DNA of 64,000 bases from Bradyrhizobium murdochi (GTDB taxonomy: Bacteria; Pseudomonadota; Alphaproteobacteria; Rhizobiales; Xanthobacteraceae). Numbering within the stretch: the first letter of the stretch is position 1; the number at the start of each line of letters is the position of its first letter. Position numbers and translations under genes: made by a program. The stretch spans positions 75,414-139,413 of the forward strand of contig NZ_AXAU01000004.1 of NCBI RefSeq assembly GCF_000472965.1, read 5' to 3'. The notes beneath the pieces are model-generated. The model searched no databases, was not told the origin of the DNA, and saw only the letters and a list, made by a program, of their open reading frames with translations. Shown piece by piece: positions 35,683-44,955 of this stretch.

Positions 35683-36564
35683 ATGACGAATTTCGCCGGC
35701 CAGACAGTCGAGGCCGCGCGGCGCGCGCTCGCAGCGAGACTCAAAACCGCCGCCATCGAATCCGCCGAGCTCGACGCGCGGATTCTGACAGGCCATGCAC
35801 TGGGCCTCGACCTGACCGGCTTGATATCGGTCGCGCAGCGCGAGTTCACCTCGGACGAATCGGCTCGGCTTGAGGAATTCGCCCGCCGACGTCTCGCGGG
35901 CGAGCCGGTCGCCCGCATCATCGGCGAGAAGGAGTTTTGGGGTCTGCCCTTGCGACTCTCGCCCGCCACGCTGGTGCCGCGGCCCGATACCGAGACGGTG
36001 GTCGAACTGGCGCTGGAACTGCTACGCGCCGGCGGCGATCTCGCTCGCCCGATGCGTATCGCCGATCTCGGCACCGGCACCGGCGCAATTCTTCTCGCGC
36101 TGTTGTCCGAATTGCCGGCGGCCGAGGGATTCGGAACCGACATCTCCGAAGCGGCGCTGCAAACCGCTGCGGCCAATGCCGCCTGCGCCGGCCTCTCGGA
36201 GCGTGCGACGTTCATCGCCTGCGATTACGCGCGCGGACTATCCGGTTCATTCGATCTGATCGTCTCGAATCCGCCCTATATCCGGTCGGCGGATATCGGC
36301 AGCCTGGCGGTGGAGGTGAGAAATCATGACCCGCTCGCCGCGCTCGATGGTGGTCCCGACGGGCTGGACGCCTACCGCGCGTTGATCCCCCAGGCGGCTG
36401 GCCTCCTTGCCCCGGGTGCAGCCTTGGTCGTGGAGGCCGGAGAGGGCCAAAGCGGCCCAATCCAGGCCCTGATGACGGGTGCAGGGTTATTGCCTGCCAC
36501 GGCACCCAAGGCCGATCTGGCGGGCATTCCGAGGGCTGTCGCGGGCCACAAAATGGCCCGATAA
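35683..36564 (+). CDS. prmC: Peptide chain release factor N5-glutamine methyltransferase
   Basis: Methylates the GGQ glutamine of release factors. 293 aa from ATG 35683; a GTG at 35671 is an alternative. N-terminal helical domain ARILTGHALGLDLTGLISVA, then GEKEFWGLPLRLSPATLVPRPDTE, which is the hallmark of HemK/PrmC. SAM motif IADLGTGTGAILLALLSEL, and the substrate-binding SNPPYIRSADIGSL with the NPPY signature. Follows prfA, from which it is separated by a palindromic repeat, so the upstream frame through that repeat is an artefact. Confidence 0.95.
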   Translation: MTNFAGQTVEAARRALAARLKTAAIESAELDARILTGHALGLDLTGLISVAQREFTSDESARLEEFARRRLAGEPVARIIGEKEFWGLPLRLSPATLVPRPDTETVVELALELLRAGGDLARPMRIADLGTGTGAILLALLSELPAAEGFGTDISEAALQTAAANAACAGLSERATFIACDYARGLSGSFDLIVSNPPYIRSADIGSLAVEVRNHDPLAALDGGPDGLDAYRALIPQAAGLLAPGAALVVEAGEGQSGPIQALMTGAGLLPATAPKADLAGIPRAVAGHKMAR

Positions 36565-37055
36565 AGTCCTTTTGGAACGCAAAAAAACCCCTTGGAATAT
36601 TCTCCCGGAGCGACTACGTTCCGTTCACAACATCGGTCCAGGGTTGCTGGCCCCCGTAAGATCATGCGGATGAGGCCGGAGTTTCTCGAAACGAGAGCCC
36701 GCCGGGTGAAAGGTTCCAAACGCAGGTCGAATCGAGCGCAATAGCTGGAGCTGTGCTGCTCTCGACCGTAAAGCGAACGAAAGCCTGATTTTGCGCTTGA
36801 AGACTTACGCAACAGCCAGTCACGCGAAGCCGTCATGCAGGACGGCTCGGCTGGCTTTGGCAGGCTGAATGATTTGATCCGGCGGGCGAATGTGCGCCGC
36901 TGATTGGGGAACGCGTCTTTGCTGAACGCGAGGGTTGGCGACATCGACGACATGAATTTGAACGGCATCGTGATCCGGTGCGCCTGAGTGCGCGCCGAAT
37001 CAGATCGGGCTACGGCGGCAACTGCAAAACTTCAGGGCTGGAATAAAGGCGAGAC
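36565..37055. other. 491-base gene-free stretch with possible RNA structure
   Basis: No frame here on either strand has coding character; the longest minus-strand frame runs antisense into prmC. The left part, 36583-36610, carries a short A-run and GGAATATTCTCCC. A perfect 7-bp hairpin AGCCGTC-ATGCAG-GACGGCT lies at 36828-36847, and a CTCG-AAA-CGAG hairpin near 36687-36697. The sequence just before 37056 (GGGCTGGAATAAAGGCGAGAC) is likely the leader of the DUF4167 gene. A non-coding RNA or long 5' leader is possible but not shown. Confidence 0.35.
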
Positions 37056-37799
37056 ATGAGAAACGGTCAAAACAACAAGCGGATGCGTAACCGGAACCAA
37101 GGCAGTAACCGGAACGATGGCCGGCGCGGTCAGAACCCGATGACCCGGGTGTTCGAATCCAACGGGCCCGACATCAAGATCCGCGGCACCGCTTCGCACG
37201 TTGCGGAAAAATACGTTCAGCTAGCGCGCGACGCGCGCTCTTCCGGCGACCCCGTCGCGGCGGAGAATTACTACCAGCACGCCGAGCATTATTTCCGCCT
37301 GATCGCCGCTGCGCAGGAGCAGTTCCGGCAGAACCAGCCGCAGCCGCGCATCGACCCCGAAATGCAGCCGACGGAAGACGGTGACGACGAGGGCGAAAGT
37401 TTTTCGCATTTCGGCCAGGAGCCGGGTTTCGTCCCACAGCAGCCGCAGCCGTATATCCGCGACAACAATCCGCGCGAACGCGAACAGCGCGGCGACAACC
37501 AGCCCTACCAGCGCGACCAACAGCCGCGCGAACACCATCGCGAACGCGAGCACCGTCCGCAGCCGCAGTATCAGCCGCAAGCCCAGCCGCAGCCGGTGAT
37601 TGCCGATACCGGCGGCGTCGATCGCCTGCCCTCCTTCATCACCGGCCCGCAGCCGCAGGTGAACGGTGCGCCCGGCGGATATGAAGAGGGCCGCGGCGAG
37701 CGTTTCCCGCGCCGGCGCCGCCGGCCGCACGGCCCGCGCCCCGACAGCGTGGCCGCACCCGCCGCGCCAAGCGAAGATTTCAATCCGGGGAATGAGTAA
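37056..37799 (+). CDS. DUF4167 family protein
   Basis: 247 aa. A basic N-terminus MRNGQNNKRMRNRNQGSNRN is followed by the conserved DUF4167 core: FESNGPDIKIRGTASHVAEK and YVQLARDARSSGDPVAAENY, YQHAEHYFRLIAAAQEQFR, residues 30-93. The rest is low complexity and disordered: Gln/Pro repeats QPQPR, QQPQPY and QPQYQPQAQPQPV, acid and Arg clusters, and a basic RRRRRPHGPRPD end. Found only in alphaproteobacteria in my recollection; RNA or DNA association is plausible from composition only. It follows prmC after 491 bases. Confidence 0.88.
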   Translation: MRNGQNNKRMRNRNQGSNRNDGRRGQNPMTRVFESNGPDIKIRGTASHVAEKYVQLARDARSSGDPVAAENYYQHAEHYFRLIAAAQEQFRQNQPQPRIDPEMQPTEDGDDEGESFSHFGQEPGFVPQQPQPYIRDNNPREREQRGDNQPYQRDQQPREHHREREHRPQPQYQPQAQPQPVIADTGGVDRLPSFITGPQPQVNGAPGGYEEGRGERFPRRRRRPHGPRPDSVAAPAAPSEDFNPGNE

Positions 37800-37811
37800 T
37801 CGTTCGTCTTC

Positions 37812-37906
37812 GTAGGGTGGTCAAAGCGCAAGCGTCCCCACCAACTTCCTTGAAAGCTGCGCACGAAATGGTGGGCACGGCGCATGCGCGCCTTTGCCCA
37901 CCCTAC
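37812..37906. repeat. GTAGGGTGGG inverted-repeat element, copy 2
   Basis: 95 bases with the same layout as copy 1 at 27451: left GTAGGGTGGTCAAAGCG, right CGCGCCTTTGCCCACCCTAC, with inner AATGGTGGGCACGG. Its right end (CTAC at 37903-37906) provides the TAG stop codon for the minus-strand methyltransferase gene that starts at 38658. Confidence 0.85.
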
Positions 37907-38658
37907 GATTCGCCCAGCCTGTCCCGCGTTGCCGTCGATGACGGCACCAGCGCCGGCTCCAGCGACGGAATCAACCGCGCACGTTCGCGGCCCGCGGGGA
38001 TCGCGCGATAGACCTGTTTGGTCGCTTCCACGATATGGACGCCGGCGAACGGCAGCGACAGCGCGGCGCCGACACGCTCCCACGCCATCGCCGAGCGCAG
38101 AAACCAGCTATTGCCGACCGGCGGCAGAAACAGCGCCTCGCCCCACGCCGCCGGCGTGAACCAGGTCTGCCGCAGCAATTGCGTGATCTGCGCGCGCGAA
38201 TAGGGCCGGCCGTGACCGAACGGCGTATTGTCGGTGCGCGTCCACACGCCCCGCCGGTTCGGGATCACTGCAATCAGCCGGCCGGACGGCGCCAGCACCC
38301 GCCACACCTCGCGCAACAGGCGCTCCGGATCGTCCGACATCTCCAGCGCGTGAACCAGCAAGATTCGATCGACCGCCGCGTCCGGTAGCGGCATCGAGAA
38401 TTCATCGATCAGAGATGCCAGCGCCGGCCGCCCCGTCGGCCATTTCAGGACGCCCTGCGCCGCCGGCATGAAAGCGATGCAGCGCTCCGAATCCTCGCGA
38501 AACAGCCCGAGATAGGGCGTCGGATAGCCGAGCCCGAGCACGCGCTGCCCCGCCGCATCGGGCCAGCGCGCCCGAATGCCGCGGTTGATCAGCTGCCGCG
38601 CCACGATGCCAAGGCGTTGCGAGTAGAAATCCCGGAGATCGATGACGTCGATGGTCAT
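37903..38658 (-). CDS. SAM-dependent methyltransferase, class I
   Basis: 251 aa from ATG 38658 (MTIDVIDLRDFYSQRLGIVA). Typical of the proteins divergent from gloB in rhizobia: RQLINRGIRARWPDAAGQRV and VLGLGYPTPYLGLFREDSERC replace a normal glycine-rich SAM loop, then LIDEFSMPLPDAAVDRILLVHAL and WRVLAPSGRLIAVIPNRRGV. The substrate is unknown. The C-terminal residues come from the end of a palindromic repeat, whose TAG closes the frame, so the original end may have been different. Confidence 0.88.
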   Translation of the reverse strand: MTIDVIDLRDFYSQRLGIVARQLINRGIRARWPDAAGQRVLGLGYPTPYLGLFREDSERCIAFMPAAQGVLKWPTGRPALASLIDEFSMPLPDAAVDRILLVHALEMSDDPERLLREVWRVLAPSGRLIAVIPNRRGVWTRTDNTPFGHGRPYSRAQITQLLRQTWFTPAAWGEALFLPPVGNSWFLRSAMAWERVGAALSLPFAGVHIVEATKQVYRAIPAGRERARLIPSLEPALVPSSTATRDRLGES

Positions 38659-38778
38659 GGGCGCAATCTACCACACCGTGTTTCATTGCGGCGCGCCGAA
38701 AATGGCATTGCCGCGCAAGCGTTAACGCCATATTTCTTGCGGATTGACGGGGCTGGAAGCCTTAACCACGGAGCTATC

Positions 38779-39546
38779 ATGGCCGCGGAAATTCGTACCT
38801 TCACCTGCCTCAACGACAATTTCGGCTATTTGATCCACGATCCCGCGACCAAGGCCACCGCATCGATCGACGCGCCGGAAGCCGCCCCGATCATGAAGGC
38901 GCTGGAGCGCGAAGGCTGGACGCTGACGGATATTCTCGTCACCCATCACCATCACGACCATGTCGGCGGCATTGCCGAGCTGAAGCAGAAATATAATTGC
39001 CGCGTCGTTGCACCGCACGACAAGTCCACCAAGATTGCCAATGTCGACCTGCGCACTGCCCATGGCGACGTAGTCAAGGTGGGAAGCCTGCTGGCCCGGG
39101 TGCTGGAAACGCCGGGGCACACGCTCGATCATATCTCCTACGTGTTCGATACCGAAAAGGCGGTGTTTGCCGCCGACACGCTGTTCTCGATCGGCTGCGG
39201 CCGGGTGTTCGAGGGCAACTATCCGATGATGTGGGATTCCCTGTTGAAGCTCCGTGCGCTGCCGGACGATTTCAAGCTCTATTGCGGACATGAATATACT
39301 GCCGCCAACGTCAAATTCGCGCTCACGGTCGACGGCGACAATCCGGCGCTGAAGGTGCGCGCCGAGGAAGTCACGCGGCTGCGCGCGGAGAACAAGCCGA
39401 CGATCCCGGTGCTCTTGGGCGAGGAGAAAAAAGCCAACGTGTTCCTGCGCGCCGACGAGCCTGAGGTGGCGGCCAAGCTGCACATGAAGGGCGCCAGCGC
39501 CGCCGAAGTTTTCGGCGAGCTGCGCGAACGCAAGAACAAGTCCTGA
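38779..39546 (+). CDS. gloB: Hydroxyacylglutathione hydrolase (glyoxalase II)
   Basis: Hydrolyses S-lactoylglutathione to D-lactate and glutathione, the second step of methylglyoxal detoxification. 255 aa from ATG 38779; the in-frame open reading further up overlaps the divergent gene. Metallo-beta-lactamase fold with the two-metal motif THHHHDHVGG near residues 56-65, the ligand ETPGHTLDHISYV, FAADTLFSIGCGRVFEG and the substrate loop LYCGHEYTAANVKFAL. Normal GloB length. Its stop TGA overlaps the ATG of the DUF985 cupin gene by one base. Confidence 0.96.
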   Translation: MAAEIRTFTCLNDNFGYLIHDPATKATASIDAPEAAPIMKALEREGWTLTDILVTHHHHDHVGGIAELKQKYNCRVVAPHDKSTKIANVDLRTAHGDVVKVGSLLARVLETPGHTLDHISYVFDTEKAVFAADTLFSIGCGRVFEGNYPMMWDSLLKLRALPDDFKLYCGHEYTAANVKFALTVDGDNPALKVRAEEVTRLRAENKPTIPVLLGEEKKANVFLRADEPEVAAKLHMKGASAAEVFGELRERKNKS

Positions 39547-39980
39547 TGGCGCTGCCAACACAAGCCGCCGAGATCATCGCGCGGCTCGACCTGAAGCCGC
39601 ATCCCGAAGGCGGGCATTATCGCGAGACGTTTCGCGATGAAAGCGTGGACGCCGCCGGGCGTTCGCGATCGACCGCGATCTATTTCTTGCTGGCGCGCGG
39701 CGAACGCTCGCATTGGCATCGCATCGATGCCGTCGAGATCTGGCATTATTACGCGGGCGCGGCGCTGACGCTGCAGATCGCCGATGACAAAGGCCAGCGC
39801 AGCCTCAGGCTTGGGCCCGATCTCGTTGGCGGCGAGGTTCCGCAAGCCGTCGTGCCTCCGCACGCCTGGCAAGCCGCTGAAAGCACCGGCGACTGGACGC
39901 TGGTTGGATGCACCGTCGCCCCCGGATTCGAGTTTGCGAAGTTTGAGCTGGCAACACCGGACTGGTTCCCTGCACGGTGA
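39546..39980 (+). CDS. DUF985 cupin-like protein
   Basis: 144 aa, MALPTQAAEIIARLDLKPHP then EGGHYRETFRD, the signature of DUF985, with STAIYFLLARGERSHWHRID and VEIWHYYAGAALTLQI, and AVVPPHAWQAAESTGDWTL. Metal-binding His/Glu residues of the cupin fold are present. Some members resemble sugar epimerases, but the role is unknown. It overlaps the gloB stop in a TGATG junction, indicating translational coupling with glyoxalase II. Confidence 0.9.
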   Translation: MALPTQAAEIIARLDLKPHPEGGHYRETFRDESVDAAGRSRSTAIYFLLARGERSHWHRIDAVEIWHYYAGAALTLQIADDKGQRSLRLGPDLVGGEVPQAVVPPHAWQAAESTGDWTLVGCTVAPGFEFAKFELATPDWFPAR

Positions 39981-40169
39981 GGCGTGCCGGGGTCGCGCGA
40001 ATAGCCACGCGGCTTCCCCAACAAACAGCCGCTGGAACGCTGGCCGGGCGACGAGGTTGGTAGCGAAAGCTGCTCGCGGGCGTGCCGCGGCCCGATCCGG
40101 TATGTCGGCATGCCAAGCCACGGGTGCCTAAGCTGCGCGCCGTCCTCTTGCATGACGGGAGCCGCTCCG

Positions 40170-40610
40170 ATGATCATTCGATTCCTGGCGATTGTTCTCA
40201 CTGGCCTTGCCGTCATCGCTCCGGCCGCGCATCTGTTCGAGCTGCGCCACAAGATTCAGATGTCCGAGCAGGACTACTTCGTGGTCCAGCGCATCTATGT
40301 CGGCTGGTGGGTAGTCGGCCTGTTCTTGCCGGCGTCGTTGATTGCCAATGTGGCTCTCGCGGTCGAAGTCAGAGATGACCAACTGTCGCTTTGGCTTGCA
40401 GTGGCCGCAATTGCTCTCATCATTGTCAATCTGGCAATTTTCCTGATCTGGACCAATCCGGTCAACGTCGCCACCGACAACTGGACTGTGAAGCCTAAGG
40501 ACTGGCAAACCTCGCGCCGGCACTGGGAATATTCCCACGCCGTTAATGCAGGCGTGACGTTCCTGGCGTTTTGTGCCGCGACGCTTGCTTCCTTGCGCAT
40601 GAGAGCGTGA
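40170..40610 (+). CDS. Four-helix membrane protein, DUF1772-like
   Basis: 146 aa from ATG 40170 (MIIRFLAIVLTGLAVIAPAA). Four hydrophobic segments at about 1-21, 45-65, 75-97 and 121-141, with a central cytoplasmic or periplasmic polar piece WTNPVNVATDNWTVKPKDWQ and HWEYSHAVNAGVTFLAFCAA. The N-helix plus WxxxRxxWExxHA pattern is like DUF1772 (anthrone oxygenase-related) proteins; I am not certain of the family. Stands alone before a palindromic repeat. Confidence 0.6.
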   Translation: MIIRFLAIVLTGLAVIAPAAHLFELRHKIQMSEQDYFVVQRIYVGWWVVGLFLPASLIANVALAVEVRDDQLSLWLAVAAIALIIVNLAIFLIWTNPVNVATDNWTVKPKDWQTSRRHWEYSHAVNAGVTFLAFCAATLASLRMRA

Positions 40611-40667
40611 CAGCTAACGCACCGGGCCCTGACGTCCGTCACATATCCTTCGCCGCGATCAGTCTTC

Positions 40668-40751
40668 GTAGGATGGGTGGAGCGAAGCGATACCCATCAA
40701 CCGATGGCATGCCGAAGTATGATGGGTTTCGCTTCGCTCTACCCATCCTAC
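40668..40751. repeat. GTAGGATGGG inverted-repeat element, copy 3
   Basis: 84 bases. The left arm GTAGGATGGGTGGAGCGAAG matches the right arm CTTCGCTCTACCCATCCTAC in all but a few positions, and inner TACCCATCA and TGATGGGTTTC form a second stem. Related to copies 1 and 2 with G to A changes in both arms. Its right end supplies the TAG stop of the minus-strand permease gene at 40748. Confidence 0.85.
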
Positions 40752-41617
40752 ATCTTTCTTACCACCATATCTTTCGCTGCAATCAATCCGCCGCCGGCGA
40801 TCAGGATCGCGGCAATGGCGATCGTGGCGGTCGGCTGCGCGAAGCCGGCGAGGATCAGAAACAGGGTCGATAGCAGCGGCGTCGCGTAGGACGCCGCTCC
40901 GAGCACGCGGATATCGCCGCGTTTCATGCCGATATCCCAGACGAAGAACGCAGCACCGACAGGGCCGACGCCGAGCGCGATGACGGCAAGCCACTGCCCG
41001 ATCGTTTCCGGCCAGACTGTCTTTTCCACCATGGCATGGACGAGCGCGGCCAGCAGCGCGGTGGCGAGGCAGAAGCCGGCCACCGCATCGGTCGGCACCG
41101 CCTTGAGCTTACGCGACATCACCGAATAAGCCGCCCACACAAAGGCGGCGACGAAGGCCGCAGCCAGCCCTGGGATCTGGCCTGGCGCAAAGCTGCCGGT
41201 ATTGCCGGCGAACAGCAGCACCGTGCCGACAAGCCCGAGCAACGCACCGATGATGTGATGTGGCGCCAGCCGCTCGCCCGGCAGCAGCGACGAGAACAGC
41301 ACGATCAGGAGCGGCCAGAGATAATTCAGCAAGCCGGCTTCGGCCGGCGGCGCAAAGCGCAACGCGAGGAAATACAGCGCGTGATAACCGAACAATCCGC
41401 CGACGCCGACGACCCAGGCGACCAGTGGCTGCTTCAAGGCGCCAAAGGCGGCGGGCCGGAAAAGGAAACTTGCGAAGGCGACCAGGGCGCCGATCGCAAA
41501 CGTCATAGCGGCAAGCTGGAACGCCGGAATTTTTCCGGTCGCAACCGTCAGCACCGATAGCAGCGACCACATCAGGATCGCGGTCAGTCCGATCAGCGTG
41601 GCGGTGCGGGGGGTCAT
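40748..41617 (-). CDS. EamA/DMT family permease
   Basis: 289 aa from ATG 41617 (MTPRTATLIGLTAILMWSLL), after which ten hydrophobic segments form two EamA repeats: AGLLNYLWPLLIVLFSSLLP, LGLVGTVLLFAGNTGSFAPG, IPGLAAAFVAAFVWAAYSVM and ATPLLSTLFLILAG. The sequence AEAGLLNYLWPLLIVLF resembles the aromatic amino acid exporter YddG family. Upstream in-frame residues come from a long inverted repeat, so that earlier start is rejected. The stop codon TAG is provided by the GTAGGATGGG repeat at 40668-40751. Confidence 0.85.
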   Translation of the reverse strand: MTPRTATLIGLTAILMWSLLSVLTVATGKIPAFQLAAMTFAIGALVAFASFLFRPAAFGALKQPLVAWVVGVGGLFGYHALYFLALRFAPPAEAGLLNYLWPLLIVLFSSLLPGERLAPHHIIGALLGLVGTVLLFAGNTGSFAPGQIPGLAAAFVAAFVWAAYSVMSRKLKAVPTDAVAGFCLATALLAALVHAMVEKTVWPETIGQWLAVIALGVGPVGAAFFVWDIGMKRGDIRVLGAASYATPLLSTLFLILAGFAQPTATIAIAAILIAGGGLIAAKDMVVRKM

Positions 41618-41631
41618 TGGCAGGGTTCTCT

Positions 41632-41720
41632 CGTCATGGCCGGGCTTGTCCCGGCCATCCACGTCTTTCTTGCCGCTGGTTTTAAAGACGTAGATGCCCG
41701 GGACAAGCCCGGGCATGACG
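41632..41720. repeat. Long inverted repeat (CGTCATGGCCGGGC family)
   Basis: Two arms of about 36 bases: CGTCATGGCCGGGCTTGTCC on the left and GGACAAGCCCGGGCATGACG on the right, each extended by the ACGTCTTT/AAAGACGT pair near the loop. Each arm also folds on itself (GGCCGGG-CTTGT-CCCGGCC). It lies between the start of the permease gene and the end of phaB. Shorter pieces of similar sequence are seen near 19577 and 21382. Confidence 0.85.
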
Positions 41721-41773
41721 CCTTTTCTTTGGCCGCTGCTGAACGCAGCAGCTCTGCAATGGTGGGACCGCGA

Positions 41774-42499
41774 TCAGACCATGTATTGCCCGCCGTTGAT
41801 CGTCATGGTCGAGCCGGTGATGCCGCTCGCTTCATCGGCGGCGAGGAACACCACAGCACGGGCGATCTCCTCAGGCTCGCCGAGGCGGTTGACCGGGATC
41901 AGCGGCAGAATGCTCTTCTCAAGCACGTCCTTCGGCACCGCCTGCACCATCTCGGTGTTGATGTAGCCGGGGCAGATCGCGTTCACGGTGACGCCGCCCT
42001 TGGCATTCTCCAGCGCCAGCGCCTTGGTGAAGCCGATGTCGCCGGCCTTGGCGGCGGAATAGTTGACCTGGCCGAACTGTCCCTTCTGGCCGTTGATCGA
42101 GGAGATGTTGATGATGCGGCCGAACTTGCGGGCGCGCATGCCCTCGATTACCGGGCGCGTCATGTTGAACAGCGAGCCGAGATTGGTGTTGATGACCGCG
42201 TTCCATTGCTCGAGCGTCATCTTGTGGAAGGCGCCGTCCTTGGTGATGCCGGCATTGTTGACCAGCACGTCGATCGGCCCGAGATCGGCCTCGACCTTCT
42301 TGATGCCGTCGGCACAGGCGTCGAACGAGCTGACGTCCCATTTGTAGACGGGGATGCCGGTCTCGGATTTGAATTTCTCAGCGGCGGCGTCATTGCCGGC
42401 ATAGCTCGCCGCAACCTTGTAGCCCGCAGCCTTCAGCGCCTTGCTGATCGCAGCGCCAATGCCTCTCGTACCCCCCGTAACCAATGCAACACGTGCCAT
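41774..42499 (-). CDS. phaB: Acetoacetyl-CoA reductase
   Basis: NADPH-dependent reduction of acetoacetyl-CoA to (R)-3-hydroxybutyryl-CoA for polyhydroxybutyrate. 241 aa short-chain dehydrogenase: TGGTRGIGAAISKAL near residue 8, NNAGITKDGAFHKM near 90, the active site YSAAKAGDIGFTKAL (Tyr and Lys) and the PhaB-type KGVTVNAICPGYINTEM. ATG at 42499, with GGAGG at 13 bases before it. It is transcribed after phaA on the same strand, 204 bases away with a strong hairpin between. Confidence 0.95.
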   Translation of the reverse strand: MARVALVTGGTRGIGAAISKALKAAGYKVAASYAGNDAAAEKFKSETGIPVYKWDVSSFDACADGIKKVEADLGPIDVLVNNAGITKDGAFHKMTLEQWNAVINTNLGSLFNMTRPVIEGMRARKFGRIINISSINGQKGQFGQVNYSAAKAGDIGFTKALALENAKGGVTVNAICPGYINTEMVQAVPKDVLEKSILPLIPVNRLGEPEEIARAVVFLAADEASGITGSTMTINGGQYMV

Positions 42500-42605
42500 G
42501 TCGTAGTCCTCCTTGTGGCCTTCTTTCTATGCCGGAATTGTCCCGGTCTTTTGACGAAGCTCAGCCTTTGGTTTGAGCGCTGTTGAAAACGCTTGCATAA
42601 GACGA

Positions 42606-42632
42606 AAATGCCCGGCGCGAGACCGGGCATTT
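42606..42632. terminator. Hairpin terminator between phaA and phaB
   Basis: AAATGCCCGG and CCGGGCATTT form a perfect 10-bp stem with a 7-base loop. On the minus strand the second arm ends in a T run (GGGCATTTTCGTC), as in an intrinsic terminator, 72 bases after the phaA stop. phaB would then have its own promoter or depend on read-through. Confidence 0.75.
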
Positions 42633-42703
42633 CATCTTTACCAATTCGAGCCGCGGTTGCGAGATGATCTTTTCATCATTCAACCGCTCACTCTGCCTTT
42701 AGT

Positions 42704-44200
<1,497 letters not shown>

Positions 44201-44800
44201 ATGGCAAAGTCAGACCAACCTACGACCATCAAGAAATACGCCAACCGGCGGCTCTATAATACCGGCACCAGCACCTATGTGACGCTCGAGGATCTCGCAG
44301 CGATGGTGAAGGAAGGCGAGGATTTTCTCGTCTACGACGCCAAGACCGGCGATGACATTACCCGCCAGGTGCTGGCGCAGATCATCTTCGAACAGGAAAA
44401 CAAGGCCGGACAAAATCTGTTGCCCACCACTTTCCTGCGGCAGTTGATCCGCTTCTACGGCGACAGCATGCAATTGGTGGTGCCGAAATATCTGGAGCAG
44501 TCGATCGATACGTTGACGCGCGAGCAGGAAAAATTCCGCAAGCAGCTCACCAATACCTTCAGCGGCACGCCGTTTGCGCCGCTCGAAGAACATGTCCGCC
44601 GCAACATGGAATTGTTTCAGCAGACGTTCTCGATGTTCAAGCCGTTCGTGCCGCCGCGCGCCGGATCGACTTCGCCCGAGCCTGAGAAGGTGCCGGAGCC
44701 GGCGACCGACGGAGATAATATCGACGATCTTCGCCGCCAGATGAAGGAAATGCAGGAACGCCTCGAGCGCATGTCGAAGGAGCCGAAGAAGGAAGAGTGA
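44201..44800 (+). CDS. phaR: Polyhydroxyalkanoate synthesis regulator PhaR
   Basis: DNA-binding repressor that also binds polyhydroxybutyrate granules, coupling polymer level to phasin and synthesis genes. 199 aa from ATG 44201 (MAKSDQPTTIKKYANRRLYN). The PHB_acc_N domain reads IKKYANRRLYNTGTSTYVTL and EDFLVYDAKTGDDITRQVLA, residues 8-65; the PHB_acc domain contains LRQLIRFYGDSMQLVVPKYL at about 80-100. A Pro-rich linker and a coiled-coil end (DDLRRQMKEMQERLERMSKE) follow. An ATG 4 codons earlier could be used. Usual partner of phaA-phaB. Confidence 0.95.
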   Translation: MAKSDQPTTIKKYANRRLYNTGTSTYVTLEDLAAMVKEGEDFLVYDAKTGDDITRQVLAQIIFEQENKAGQNLLPTTFLRQLIRFYGDSMQLVVPKYLEQSIDTLTREQEKFRKQLTNTFSGTPFAPLEEHVRRNMELFQQTFSMFKPFVPPRAGSTSPEPEKVPEPATDGDNIDDLRRQMKEMQERLERMSKEPKKEE

Positions 44801-44825
44801 AAACTCTTCGTCGACTCTCTCCACT

Positions 44826-44946
44826 GTCGTCCCTGCGGAAAGCAGGGACCCATAACCACCAGCATTGATTGTTTGAAGAAGGCGTCTACCCGACTGTCGG
44901 ATTGAAGGGCCGCGGCGTATGGGTCCCTGCTTTCCGTAGGGACGAC
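44826..44946 (-). repeat. Double-hairpin palindromic repeat, copy D
   Basis: 121 bases in the opposite orientation to copies A-C. On the minus strand it reads CCCATACGCCGCGGCCC in the same place as copy A and ends with GGTTATGGGTCCCTGC. Hairpin ends are GTCCCTGC-GGAAA-GCAGGGAC (left) and GTCCCTGCTTTCCGTAGGGAC (right). It lies between convergent phaR and the O-methyltransferase gene. Confidence 0.88.
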
Positions 44947-44955
44947 GCAAGAAAG

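Noticed and set aside
36828..36847. Riboswitch candidate upstream of the DUF4167 gene
   Set aside because: Only isolated stems are visible and no known riboswitch core could be matched.
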